From NCBI RefSeq assembly GCF_019649055.1, contig NW_026570223.1:620001-684000 (forward strand): a stretch of 64,000 nucleotides of DNA, given 5' to 3'. The stretch comes from Paramacrobiotus metropolitanus (taxonomy: Eukaryota > Tardigrada > Eutardigrada > Parachela > Macrobiotidae). Of the stretch, positions 11,601-21,794 are shown in pieces. The translations under genes were made by a program, and so were the position numbers. The notes under the pieces are model-generated. The model was given only the letters and a program-made list of their open reading frames with translations, had not been told where the DNA came from and ran no database searches. Each line of letters starts with the position of its first letter. Position 1 is the first letter of the stretch.

Positions 11601-12445
11601 GTCAGTCTTTCTCGGTATTCCTGTTTCCGCTTGTCCGCCTGTCGTTCGTTAACTTCCAGTTCGTTTTCCAATTCGCTGACGCGTCTCCTCAAAGTTGACG
11701 TGGGGCTGTTCGGTGACGGCGGTCGTACATTGATGACCTTTCCAGTTTGTGTCCGTTCAATGAGGTGCTCTGGTATGTCCTTGAATCGTGTCATACCTTC
11801 AGCGCGGTCAGCTTCCTTCATCGCAGTTTGGAAGGACATGTTCATCGTCGCTTCGTCATCCGTGAAGTAGGACTCGTTCGATTCATCTGAGACCATTGGA
11901 GTTGCCCAAAGGTCATCGCCTGCGGTCTTATCGTTCAATGAAAGGTCATCGAGGCCCAGTTCAACGAGTTCCTCTTCGGTGACCTTTGTCTTATCTACTT
12001 CCATTTGAGTCAGGTTCACGTTTTTATCCTGCTCATTCCTTCCGCTAGTGGTAGCATCCGACTGTGATGCCCCAACTAGTTCCGCTCCCCTTTCTGTGGG
12101 TTTGTCCTCCCCGGTGACCTTTGTCTGGTTCATCGGATTGCCTCCCGCCGTAGACGCGGGAGTGTGCTTCTGGTCGTCGCTGGAGCTTTCCTGATTAGCG
12201 ACTGACTCGAGCGCCTTCTGATAAGTACTATCAGAGCCTCGTGAATCCTTCTTCTCGAATGCCTTGGGCGCTCGAGTGTTCCGCTCATGTCCAACTGGAC
12301 GTGAGTACGGGTACAAATCTTTTTGTACGGATTTGGTGCACCTTGCTGTGAGCTTCGGGAGCTTTTGCTTCCCTGACTGCTGTTGGATGTCGGTTCCTCT
12401 TGGTCTTTGTCCATGTTGATCGGATAACTTGGACGCTCCTGCCAA
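8651..12445 (-). CDS. gag: gag with N-terminal coiled coil and CCHC zinc knuckle
   Basis: The protein has 1264 residues. Residues ~1-230 are charged and disordered. Residues ~240-640 form a long coiled coil (ELENELEVNERQADKRKQ and many further heptads). A retrotransposon-gag capsid-like segment follows near 770-920 (VTFDGSRDAVNGW, AKTWFEGE, EWMAKFKDEYGD). A zinc knuckle of form CX2CX4HX4C (CQYCMYGNHQTQGC) is near 1090. The C-terminus is an Asn/Gly/Gln- and RGG-rich tail. It should form the virus-like particle and bind RNA. The coiled-coil N-terminal half is unusual for Ty3 gag. The start is the first ATG of the frame. The end overlaps the protease frame at the slippery site. Confidence 0.85.
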   Translation of the reverse strand: MAGASKLSDQHGQRPRGTDIQQQSGKQKLPKLTARCTKSVQKDLYPYSRPVGHERNTRAPKAFEKKDSRGSDSTYQKALESVANQESSSDDQKHTPASTAGGNPMNQTKVTGEDKPTERGAELVGASQSDATTSGRNEQDKNVNLTQMEVDKTKVTEEELVELGLDDLSLNDKTAGDDLWATPMVSDESNESYFTDDEATMNMSFQTAMKEADRAEGMTRFKDIPEHLIERTQTGKVINVRPPSPNSPTSTLRRRVSELENELEVNERQADKRKQEYRERLTTLETRLFDLQQQQGDLQSAADGWKVKYERQKELADEYLKMADDREMEGHLAVSDLNESMSEETAERSRHLAELKYECDSLKLKVTEAEAKRDEYAAKLIDATQRLLTDTNEVLKLRNELKLRDESIGTLQKESQDHQRRADDAVKVAKDLRELTATEGARLSNEIRQVMEENQALKEDNRKVTEENTELKGATKTSAEQGRRWKHEAHLLDEKVTVLELKDKEWQQTVHQKSQEIIRLNTELIDMTQTVMTREDEVTHTKNQLKAAAEEYTKLERDVTQLAEHIRRVENDTEKVIQEKTIQLHQNMLKVNQENQNLKNEKEQSDLKIRRLEDENKALVMSNKHKDEQLLQYGVRTSTVESPPPSYSKAHETGTGKSFHFDMPLRTGTGRGSVKNEKDGEKVKDDKEPPSETYSHSNRGDPTQFHPHIETKILIDEGKQDRPSSRQERPRKSRYAKAKRNQEDDDSDSSAVEDQDPTQKLVNALNSMARKTTLVTFDGSRDAVNGWTQLVRDTQRTYHLTDDQILIEIASAVKGPAKTWFEGEREIALQEETEYTITEWMAKFKDEYGDRDEEVLGLREAMARKFDLGKESLDQFYQAIMKYKAKRIITEKQAVGFLIEGCRVDGDLYKALRTQQCRTPTEIKDFFRHWSAGEDKYKAPKGQRNQEYVTIRQGQVENVPQQRMAAAPVQQPVEYRREAPVQEVTKEVTFIDSQTGQPITYAMVAAIQAPAQVRPVAQNMAPQNVVPPAPQNMAPMNVVLPQQGGGNGNFGGNGYGNGNWNGGQGNFQNQGQGQGQGNFRGNQQQNQGSRTEFKFQMIDGWVANNVQMCQYCMYGNHQTQGCKFANTPPEQNPNLFAFNEWQRLRAIGGWRPAVANGYDLITQWYQHKANFQNQQGNGNGNYGNGNGGGQNGGYGRGGFGRGGFRGRNRGYGRGNYRGGGNGGGNYQQGGGQPNGGGPVNEQQQGNVQGVQQGGAPVQGNGQDQ
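8666..8672 (-). promoter_or_regulatory. Candidate -1 ribosomal frameshift site G GGA AAC at end of gag
   Basis: Read on the minus strand, the last gag codons are CAG GGA AAC GGG CAA GAT CAG TAG, so the heptamer G_GGA_AAC sits exactly in the X_XXY_YYZ register used by retroviral gag-pro slippery sites, 12 nt before the gag stop. After a -1 slip the frame is continuous with the protease ORF. I did not identify a downstream pseudoknot. Confidence 0.75.
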
Positions 12446-14356
12446 TTGTTCTCACACACACGTTATTGTATGGTTTATTCAAGTATCCTAAAGGTCACTT
12501 TGTACTTTGAAATTTTTCAAAGTCTTTGTTAAAGGTCACTTTTCGGTTGAAAAATTTTGACTAAGTCCCGTTTAAAGGTCACTTTTTTGGTAAAAAGTTC
12601 GAGAGATTTGCCCTAAAAGGTCACTTTCGGACAAAACTTCGAAACCGCTTTTACAGCTCAGAATATGTTAACGAATGAAATCCTACAGCTACTGATATCG
12701 CTGTACTATTAATCGACTCAATTCCAACTTCGTTAAAGGTCACCGTTGGTCACTTCCCGATCTTAAAGGTCACTTAGATAGATCGATTAGGTCAATTCCA
12801 ACTTTTCAGTAAAAGTCACTTTTCAGGTCAAAAGTCCTGTTCTGGTCTCAAAGGTCACTTTCCGACTCAATTCAACTCAAAAGGTTACTTTTCCAACTCA
12901 ATTTCTGTTAAAAGGTCACTTTCCCGCTCAACACTATCAAAGGTCACTTTCCGTCTCACTTATCTCATCTCAAATCAAATTTCCCATTATCGCTCAAGTT
13001 CAACGGAAAATCCCCATTCGGGTTGTTTACCTCGTTCTGATTGGTCTGCTAGCTCAAAATGTTCAGTTCAAATTTCAGCCAATTACAGCTCAGATAACTG
13101 ACCAATCACATTAGTCCATTTAAATTTTATATCTGCCTGACGTCACGGTCAACGGCCAGACATGCGTGCCGCGTGCAAAACTCCGCCTACGTCTACACTC
13201 AGCTCAGTACGGACCAATAGAAATTGCCAAATTTACCAACTAGCCAATCCCGTAATTAATAACGGTTTTTCTACCTGTTACCCGTCCGTCCGTTCCGCGT
13301 TCCACGGGGAAATGATCCAGTTGATCCAGATTCTTCTTCCAACACTCCGATTCCCGCGTCGCCGCTGTTCCGTAGCGTGCCTCGCGCTATCAGTAGGTTA
13401 CTGTGCCGGTTGTGCCGTAGCAGCAGTAGTTTTACGCTCTACACCAGTTTGGTGGAGTCTGATCTGTCTTTTCCCGTGCGCCCCTTTCGGCGTTTCGGCT
13501 CTTGTGCCCCACGGCTTAGGATTCGCTGAATCCTTGCCGAGTTTCAGCGACACCAGTGTAGGTCTTCGCTGAAGACTCTACACCGAGGAACGCTGACGAC
13601 TGAACTCTTGTACTCTTTCACAGCTAAGGAAACAGCACGGTTCTTCGCTGAAGATACCGTACCGAAAACCAAAGCTGGTAATCCACGTCAGATGAGGAAT
13701 TCGCACCGCTTGTGGTGTTGCGCTTTGCTGTGGAATCGACCTGTGCCTTACTGGTCACGGTAAACACGTCAGATAACAGGCCAGATATGCCTGACAAAAT
13801 TGAATCAGATCAGTCAACTCAAATCAGAGAACCGCTGTCGGCTCTGCTACCATCTAATGGTAGATCCAGAATAGATCCACAGACGGAGACAGAAACGGAA
13901 TCTATCCCGTAGAAGTGAGCGATACGACCTGGATCGCGAGCTATGCGGAAACACAAACGTCGCACCGTAAATCGCTGACTTTTAATAATATTGAAAGTCT
14001 GGAGAACAGAAATCAACAAGTGATCGGCGCAGCTCGATCGTAAAACGTAGAGCCAATTCAACAGCGTGCAACGCTGTGCAGCACGTGCTATGCCGCGCCC
14101 ACTAATAAAGCGCAAGCCAATCAGAAGCGAGACACAACACAGACCGTAATCCAAAGGCGTAGCGCCTAGCGCCACGGGCGTGAACGCTAGTGAGGCCTCG
14201 TCTCACAGCTCATAAAACAGCAATTGGGAATGCAGTTAAAAGAAAAGGAAGCCCAGGTGTAAAACACGGTAAGAAACTGACGCATTTTAAATAGACCAAA
14301 GGCCGGCTGTCGATAAGTCACATGCCCAAGAAAAAGTAGCGAAAATATCAAATTTA
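12446..14356 (-). other. Leader and probable 5' LTR of the retrotransposon; no gene
   Basis: No convincing gene is visible. The part next to gag (12480-12960) is a dense run of about nine AAAGGTCACTT copies, all in the same orientation, spaced 40-100 bp. Further right are CCAAT motifs (13040, 13101, 13211) and a TATA/CRE pair near 13.13 kb. A tRNA primer site and LTR ends could not be fixed because the second LTR is not in the window. Confidence 0.5.
13125..13145 (-). promoter_or_regulatory. Candidate LTR promoter: palindromic CRE plus TATA box
   Basis: On the minus strand TGACGTCA (13138-13145) is followed after 6 bp by TATAAAA (13125-13131), correctly placed to drive leftward transcription into the AAGGTCA-rich leader and gag. 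Confidence 0.45.
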
Positions 14357-15035
14357 TTACGTGTCTGCGAGACAACACTGGTAAACCAACGATGCAATGG
14401 TCTCACATAGCGTTACTAGCATTGCTATCACCAGGAACGCCTTGTTAACGGCCAGCAGTGTCGCACTTAGTTGTAAATAATTCAGGCACTCTAGTGATTT
14501 TGACCGGTCCTCCGTCGCGGGTGTCGTTTTGGCACACCACGACCAATCTCCACACGACTTGACAGCGCACGGATTATCGTACGGTTTCGCGTGATCGGCA
14601 CCCAGCGCTAAGATAAGCAACGCTAACAGGAAGCAGATTCCGCAGAGCATCGTGCATTTCCACAGGAACATGCACCCGCACGATCGGTCACCCTTAACCA
14701 TTTGGATGCATTTCGTCGCAACATAGACAACCGGTCCAATAAAAGCGTTTATCACGCCCACATAGAATCCCATACCGATGACGTCCGAAATTCCATAACC
14801 GTATGCTGCAAGGAAATTATGCACGGCATGTTCTTGTGATGAATAAAATGAGGAGACATTTCGAGGCAGTGTAGAACTTACTGAGACTATAGGAGACTAT
14901 GAGGGCAACACCAATTAAAAACTGACAGATGCCAAGGATCCGCAGAGCAGATGGATTTCTCGGAACTGTATCTGGATCTTGAACTGGTGCAAGGGAATAA
15001 ACCGTTATATTTGTTGCTCCTGTACTCGTATCCAT
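14357..15035 (-). CDS. Tetraspan membrane protein, MS4A/CD20-like, copy 1
   Basis: There are two exons: 15035-14882 and 14805-14357, with a GTAAGT donor and TTGCAG acceptor. They join in frame to 200 residues. Exon 1 holds a short polar N-terminus and the first membrane segment (ALRILGICQFLIGVALIVSY). Exon 2 holds three more hydrophobic segments. Between TM3 and TM4 is an outside loop with paired cysteines (NPCAVKSCGDWSWC). It shares exon layout and loop pattern with copies 2 and 3. Four short helices with a compact loop fit the MS4A/CD20-like or a related tetraspan family. Substrate or partner is unknown. It belongs to a nine-copy head-to-tail array on this strand. Confidence 0.7.
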
Positions 15036-16345
15036 TGTCGGTTGATGTTGGATGTGCAACAGTGAGAAACTATGACTGTTAAAAGCAGCCTCCAGAAAAT
15101 CCAGCCTGATAACCAGGTGAATGAAAAATGCCTTTGTCAAACTTCAGCAAGAACGAAAAAGCGGAACTATTTCACTTGTAACTGGTTTACAAAAACACTT
15201 GTACTTACTATTAGCACTGTTGTAAATTCAGTCTGGGATCCAGGCAGACTTTGCTTCACTCGACGCACGTGGACGGAAAAAGCCGGATTTTCAATGTACA
15301 GGCACTCCGTGAAAAATCAATATTTATCACCATCATCCAGTCTGTTTTGATCTCGTATCCATTTATTTGTGCCAGAATAGAATGGTACCCGGAATGGTAT
15401 ACTGTACGTACTGAAGTATACTGAAATTGTGTTAAAGTACATAATGTATGGATCTTGTTGGAAACGAGTGTGGCACTGCCGTCCGCCGTATGCGTACTAT
15501 CATAATGATCTTACTGAATCTGTAATCATAATACCAATATTATTAATGTGTAGACCACACAGTGTAGTCATAGTTTGTTAGTGAACTGGTTGTCGCTAAT
15601 AAATGATGAAACTGTATAGTACAAGTGATCGGTTACAAACGTAAGTAGAAGTACACCAGTAGTATACGTAGTAGTACCGCAAACGAGAAGAGGTACAAGT
15701 ACAGTTTATGGACTGATGTACAAATCTAGCTTGAAGTAGCTTCCTATTTAAATATTAGCGTGGTATTGTATTTTCAAGTCAACTTGACTGTGTCGATCAC
15801 TTGAACAGGTTATTGACAGGAACTCAGGATATATTCGCAAAGCGTGCCTTCGGCATTTCAGGTACGCCCTTCTTTAGCCTATCCCGCTTAACCCGTAATG
15901 GAAGACATCTCTAATATCGTCCTATTACAGATACGCGAACTCGCAATCCGGTGAAAACTATCCGTAGTTTCAAAAAAATTAAAAAACACGCTATCATGTC
16001 GATTTTCAGTTCACGGTACCCGCGTACCATTATTAATCCAGTTTCCAAAAACTGCAGTGCCCACTGCCCAGTGAGCTGTGCTCGTTATCACAAAAGCTGA
16101 ATAAAGCAGTTCACAAAAAAACTTGTGATACCGATAACATCCTTACTGTTTTATAGGATACAGTACCTCCATACGACAACATGAACACAAATATTACAAA
16201 GCAAAAATAATTAACAAACGCACCGACGTGCAACAGACTGCAATGAAAGTCCAGTTAGAGCTGTGAAAAACTTGGAATCGACAATCGGTATGTTGTGCTT
16301 GAGAGGGGTAAGCCGTTCGATAAAGGATGTATTAGAATAATTTTG
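15036..16345. other. Intergenic, nothing recognised
   Basis: AT-rich spacer between copies 1 and 2. Short open frames here have no family resemblance and no sustained codon pattern. Confidence 0.5.
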
Positions 16346-17015
16346 TCAAGCCTTCTTTATGCGGCATTGATAAACCACCGATGCTATCGTCGCACCCAGT
16401 GTCACTATTAAGCCAAGAACAAGGAATGTCGTGTTCATGCCAAGCCATGCCGCGCGCAGCTGTGAATATCTCACGCACTCTGGTGTTGTCGACCGGTCTT
16501 CCGGCGCCGCTGTCGTTCCACCCGAGTAGCACCAAGACCAGCTCCCACAAGTCTTCGCAGCACATGGATTACCATATGGATGCTCCTGATCGGATTTCAT
16601 CACCAGAATCAGCAGCGCTCCTAAGAAGCAGATTCCGCAGAGAATCGTGCATTTGATAAGGAGGAAGGACACCAGCGTTGGATCTCCCTTGACCATGTAT
16701 TTCGCTACAAAATAGACAATCGGTCCGATAAAGAGGTTCATCCAGCCCAAATAGAAACCCAAACCGATGGTTGGCGTGAGATCGTTGCCATATGCTGCAA
16801 TAAAAATGGTTCGCTGCAGTCGAAGAAGCCGTGCTTACAGATCTGTCTATTTTAATATTTATAGACTGCTTACCAATGCTGTAGGAGATGACAAGGCTAA
16901 CGCCGGTTACAAACTGAAGGATACCCAATATCCTCACTGCGCGCGGATCGCCGGAAATTGTTACTGGAACTGGAACAGGCAGAAGGGAGTGAACAGTGGT
17001 TACTTCTGTAGTCAT
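16346..17015 (-). CDS. Tetraspan membrane protein, MS4A/CD20-like, copy 2
   Basis: Exons are 17015-16874 and 16794-16346. The donor is GTAAGC and the acceptor TTGCAG, and the joined product has 196 residues. TM1 lies in exon 1 (AVRILGILQFVTGVSLVISY). TM2 carries GFYLGWMNLFIGPIVYF and a VKGDP turn, TM3 CTILCGICFLGALLILV, and TM4 LGMNTTFLVLGLIVTLGATI. The loop has NPCAAKTCGSWSWC. Exon 2 has exactly the same length (449 nt) as in copy 1, showing recent common origin. Function is inferred only from topology. Confidence 0.72.
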
Positions 17016-19007
17016 TGCCGATAGAGTTTTGTTGTTTATTTCAGCCCTGTTATAACCCGAGATACATGTACAGTAATTACTGAGACGTTTAATCTGAGCG
17101 TCACAGACTCACAGGGAACCGGAGTAAACTTATGCGAATAACACTATCACAGCCCAAGAAATTGACGGATGCTGTTAACTGTAAGCGCTGATGTACAGTA
17201 TGAGTAATTTCACTCCCTGATTTTCAAAGAACCGCATTACACTGCCGTGCGAGCGCATCGACGGAACACGCCGGTTTGCAGCACGATTGACGGTTTGCAA
17301 CATACCGCAGTCTTATTGCAAATCGATAAAATGTTTATGTTATCGTGATCAAGTGCCGGTCTCGTGCCGATGACTCAATAGTACTGCACTTACTTCACAT
17401 TACTCATATAAAAATAAGAACGTGCCATACCGTGTACGAGCAGAGCACTAACAAACAGCATTACAACATGAAAATGCCACAGTTTGCTAAACTGAATCGC
17501 TCAGTCGATTAAAACAGCTGTCCAGCCCGAATTCCAGCATCTGGGGAAACCGTAGAGCAGAAAGCTTCTTGGTGGCGCTACGAATCAGGCAGTTAAGCAT
17601 ATGAAGTTCAAAGATTAACGTCTGTTTCCAACTCTCCGTACTGGACGGGATTATAATCCCGTCCAGTAATGCTAATTAGCAAACATTACATCGCAATTCC
17701 TCCATCAGACATGTCAATGCGTAGCGCCTTGACTGATGATTACTATTTTGATTAGGATTACTATGATTATGATTACTATTTTGATTAGGGACGTGGTCCA
17801 CTGTTGCACTTTTAACCAGGGCCCGGTCACCGCCTCCCCCCTCAGAAAGATTTCATATTTTGCTTGAAGACAGAGTAGGTATTGGAAATACTTAATAAGT
17901 GTTTTCATCGGCAATGGTCCCGTGGGCGTGGCTAAAAACAAATTTAACTGCCGTATGTATTGCTAGTGCACTGGCAAAACATACGGCACTATATAGATTT
18001 ATATAATAATTATATGGCCAGTGTACGTATGTACGTATTCTCAATAAACCGTGTTCAACGTACTGGTGAAAACTTCTGTTTTGAGTTTTTCTTCGCTAAA
18101 TTTTTCTTTTTTTACTGACGGGCTTGACAATGTCAAAGTTTTGTGAACTTCTTTGTACTTGCCAGCATCGCGCGCGTGGTGCAGCACAGAGAAGAATTTA
18201 GAGGTAAGCAGTGCGATCAAATCAAATCAAATCGACTACCGGTTAGATTTTTAAAAATTGAATGTTGTAAAAACCAAAATTAAGAATTAATAGTCAAGAA
18301 GCAAGTCTGCAAATGCAGTGATAACAAGTAACATTGCTCGGGGTGCCGTATGTATTTCCAATGCAATGTACTTACACTGACAATACATACGGCACTTATA
18401 TTTGTTTTGGCCACGCCCACTGGACCATTGCCGACAGAAGTATTTTTTTAAGTGTTCCCCATACATGTTCTGTCTTCAAACAAAACATGAAATTTTTATG
18501 AGGGGGGCGGTGACCGGCCCCTGGTTAGTTGTAGCGCCGAGTTGCAGTTGGAAGTGGAACTGCACTACAGCGTTATGCACAGCAGCTATGTACCTAGGAA
18601 TATTTGCACGGTTGCAGTATACAGTTCAAATCTGTTCAATTATGTCGATTTTTAATGATGATGCACCAGCTCACAAGGAACGCTCAACTCAAATTCCTAA
18701 TAAGATTTTAATAGTATTATACTCAGTGTGCACTGTGCTGTATTTATTATCACAAAAGCTGAAAAAATATTTATTAAAGAATGGCAATAACGGCAACAAA
18801 TTGCAGCAACGGAACGTAGAAAAAATTACATTCCTATTAAAACGTGTCAACAAACGCTCCGAATTTCTGCGTAGTACGAGGTGTGGAAGACAGTGGGAAA
18901 CCATTACCGGTAGCATAGTCGGTATTATAGTAGTTGAAAACCTCATGGTAAGCAGCAAGAACAAAGCCGTTCGGTAAAAGAATAGTGCTATCCTGGGATT
19001 AATCTTG
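17016..19007. other. Intergenic region with an inverted-repeat element, no gene
   Basis: Apart from the inverted repeat annotated at 17808-18530, I see no gene. An open frame at 18402-18977 on the plus strand is largely the repeat arm and spacer and is not supported as a gene. Confidence 0.5.
17808..18530. repeat. Long inverted repeat, probable non-autonomous DNA element
   Basis: The segment 17808-17993 matches the reverse complement of about 18340-18530 with moderate divergence (shared blocks include GGCCACGCCCAC, GGACCATTGCCGA, GGCGGTGACCGG). Each arm ends in a smaller palindrome bounded by TGCCGTATGT and ACATACGGCA. About 350 bp separate the arms. This fits two head-to-head copies of one small element, or a foldback element. 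Confidence 0.65.
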
Positions 19008-19657
19008 TTATTCCTTTTTTAGGCACTGGTAAACCACCGACGCTATGGCCCCACCCAGTGTCACGATTACGCCAAGGACAAGGAATGTCGTATTCATGCC
19101 GTGCACTGTCGCGCTTAGCTTTGCATAATGCACGCACTCTGGTGTATTCGGTCGGGCTGCCGGCTCCGGCAACTTTCTGCACCATGACCATGACCCGCAA
19201 GACCTTAGAGCACACGGATTATCGGACGGCTGTTCCTGATCGGAGCTCACCACCAGGACAAGCAGAGCTCCTAAGATGCAGATGCCACAGAGAACTGTGC
19301 ATTTGATGAGAAGGATAAGAACCAGTGTTGGGTCACCCTTGACCATGTATTTCGCTACAGCGTATACAATCGGTCCGATAAATACATTCATCACACCTAA
19401 GTAGAATGCCAAACCGAGCGAAATTGTAACGTTGTTGTCATATGCCGAAAAAAATGTGCATTGCTAAGTATTTTTTAACCAGGTTTAAGCACGGTATGAT
19501 TGTAGCGCTCACCAATACTTTGGGAGGTAATGAGACCAATTCCTACGACAAACTGAAGGATACCCAATATCTCCAGTGCTCGTGGATTGCCGGATATTGT
19601 TACCGGATCAGCGGCAACAGGCACGAGGGAGTGAACAGTTGTGACTTCTGCAGCCGT
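19008..19657 (-). pseudogene. Tetraspan copy 3, start codon and splice acceptor lost
   Basis: Exon 2 (from about 19437 to 19008) has an intact frame with three membrane segments and the loop NPCALRSCGSWSWC, close to copy 2. Exon 1 homology runs 19657-19513 with a good GTGAGC donor. The codon aligned to the start of copy 2 is ACG, with no in-frame ATG just upstream, and the acceptor aligned to CAG in copies 1 and 2 reads CGG. Both key signals are therefore gone although the coding sequence is open, which suggests recent loss. A different first exon or a non-AUG start cannot be excluded. Confidence 0.6.
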
Positions 19658-20692
19658 TATCGATAGATTTCCGTTGTCTGTCGGAACTTTGTTAAGAACC
19701 GCGGTAGCTGGAGAGAGCTTTTACCCAGAAGTGCTTGGCTGACGCTTGGGTGTTGAAGAGAACTAGAACAACTTACGCTGCAGCGATCTTGTCACATTCC
19801 AAGAAATTTTGGATCATGATCTGTCTGTCTGGGTAAACTTACAGATAGAAATGAACGCTGTTTGTCTAAGTAATTTCCCACGGCGATTCCAAGGAACTGC
19901 ATTACGCTGCTACAGAAGCGCACTGGCAAAAAAAGCCGGCTTGCAGAGTACAATGTGCATGTTGCAAATCAATAAAATGTTTGTGTTATCGTGATCAAGC
20001 ATCATCGATCTCGTGTGGGTGACTCGGAAAGTACTTTCTTTAGATAATGATATACGCCCCGTGCCATGCAAGTGCAAAGTAGCAGCAGTACAGCGTACAA
20101 GCGTCTTACCAAAAAGACCATTGCGGTGTAAAAAGGAAGAATGGAAAACAGGCCTTCAGCCACTGGGAGAACCTATGGCATTAATGGCAGGCCGTGTCAC
20201 GTGCACTATGTTTACTACGCCGCTAGGGTAATATTTTATGTTAATAACGGTGCCGGAGATGCGGCAACTTGTGCTTACCATTTGATTATACTATCACTAA
20301 TATGGACTCTGCAACGCTTCTACAGCGAACCAGCATCAACAGCACCGCCAAAAGAGAATTGAATATTCGAAAACAATTGCGTTTGCTAACCACCTGCACG
20401 GCGATTCGGAGCCCAAAATATGAAAAGAAAAACGGGCACAGTCGATGAGATGTTTTTGTTGGGTGTTCCTTCAGGTGAGTTGACCTTTGACTAGATAGGG
20501 ATTAGGGATGTAAAATATGGTAATAAAAAATCAGACACCTACTCTCGCTACTCTGTAATGCAGTAATTGTCAGCACGATTCAAATAATCAGTGGTTCAAA
20601 GCATTGGTTTGGCTTCTTTTAAGAGATTTTGCCTGCTTTTTTGCTGTACGTAAGAGAATTCGTGTAAGTAATTGTCAGATTGCCAGATGATG

Positions 20693-21794
20693 TTACTCGG
20701 GTGAAAAACAGCAACAGTAAATTACGGATGCGACAAATGCACCCAAACCAGCTAACAAATCAAGGGCCAGAAAGACGTAAATCCCGGCTTTTAAACTCGA
20801 ATTTTGCCGCAAAAAATCTTGGCATTCCACAGAATTTAATGGGTTTGCGGTAGTGGTTGTCGTAGTAATTGTAGACGTAGTCGTCCTGAACCAGGGTGTG
20901 GGTTTCCATTCGGAATCAGACGAGTCCCAGTGTAAGTGTTTCTTTGGCACACATGGACTGCGGCTAGGGTAAGCGAAATCATCTGATGTCTTAGATAGCG
21001 CGAGGATAAACAGAGCGGCTAAGAAGCCGCATGCACTGAGAATCGCGCATATGCAAAGGAATATGGGTAAACCGCTCTTGTCGTCCTTTCCTGTGCTTTT
21101 TCCGGCAATGTACACACATGGCCCGAGGAAAAAAAAGAACGCACCCACGTAAAACCCCGAACCGACCCCCGAGGTGTGGCCTGAGCCATACGCTACAAAA
21201 CGCTGAAAACGGTTACAATATGTTTAAAAATTATGTCCCCGACTCGTCGGCGATACTTCACGCGCTAAAGGACAAAGAATATGCGCCTTACTATTTAAAT
21301 ATGAAATCTACTTAAAACTCGGACGGATTGATTTTTTGTTCAGTCGACATTTTTAAAAGAAATATACTTCGGCTGGTAAATAAATTAACAACGATCCCGA
21401 TTAAAACAGCTTGTAGGAAAAACGTTAGTTTAACATGTAAGTACCGCTAGGTAAACGGATGTCTGTCATTTTTAGCCGTTTCCTAACGTTAAGCTAACGT
21501 TTTTTTTGCAAGTTGTTTTACTCGGGGATACGTACTGACAAAATGCGGAATGCGTTTTGGTATTGTTGAAAACTTGGGAGGTAGCATTGTTATCACCCAA
21601 ATACTTTTAGCAAAACCAAAGCACTTACACACGATTTTCGCTAATGCAACGACAGACTTACCGAGGCACTGCATGCCGAATAGTCCAAAGCCAGCAACGG
21701 ACTGAAGTATGCCAAGTGCTGGCAGAACACGGGGATACATCGGAACGGGCTTTGGAGCGGGAACGGGGATCATAGGAGACACCTTGGTAGCCAT
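20693..21794 (-). CDS. Tetraspan membrane protein, MS4A/CD20-like, copy 4 (divergent)
   Basis: Exons are 21794-21662 and 21192-20693, joined in frame to 210 residues with a GTAAGT donor and a TTGTAG acceptor. The intron (469 bp) is the longest of the array. TM1 is VLPALGILQSVAGFGLFGMQ. Exon 2 has three further helices, ending with a cysteine cluster (YCCCFSPE). The extracellular loop differs from copies 1-3: it contains a threonine-rich stretch (TTTSTITTTTTT) likely to be O-glycosylated. The neighbours and two-exon plan place it in the same family. Its function is unknown. Confidence 0.65.

Larger units (their letters stand above)
69..12960. repeat. Dispersed AAGGTCA/TGACCTT heptamer array confined to the retrotransposon
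   Basis: By eye I count about 76 copies of AAGGTCA or its complement TGACCTT in the first 13 kb, most of them AAAGGTCAC. A random 13-kb sequence would have one or two. About two thirds read AAGGTCA on the element's coding strand. Copies fall in all three codon phases, giving KGH, KVT and RSP in the proteins. Elsewhere in the window only scattered single copies occur (for example 20483, 35655, 49967, 58793). Confidence 0.9.
1..13150 (-). mobile_element. Large Ty3/gypsy-like LTR retrotransposon, 3' part outside window
   Basis: On the minus strand the order is leader, gag, protease, reverse transcriptase, RNase H, integrase, with integrase C-terminal to RT as in the Ty3/gypsy class. The internal region exceeds 12.4 kb, much larger than a usual Ty3 element, because gag carries a long coiled-coil extension and the protease frame a long acidic low-complexity extension. 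The left (3') end, with the 3' LTR, is beyond the window, so LTR borders cannot be set by comparison. The right limit given is the candidate promoter near 13.13 kb, which should lie inside the 5' LTR. The LTR may extend further, up to about 14.2 kb. Long frames of 1264, 1550 and about 1300 codons suggest a young copy. Confidence 0.85.

Noticed and set aside
69-12960. AAGGTCA copies as a CRISPR-like or satellite array
   Set aside because: Spacing is irregular, both orientations occur and copies lie inside coding sequence.
13162-13572. 136-codon plus-strand frame beside the retrotransposon leader
   Set aside because: No recognisable domain or codon pattern, and it lies in the presumed LTR, antisense to the element.
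18402-18977. 191-codon plus-strand frame
   Set aside because: Its first third is the inverted-repeat arm, the remainder is low-quality, and no homology or splice context supports it.
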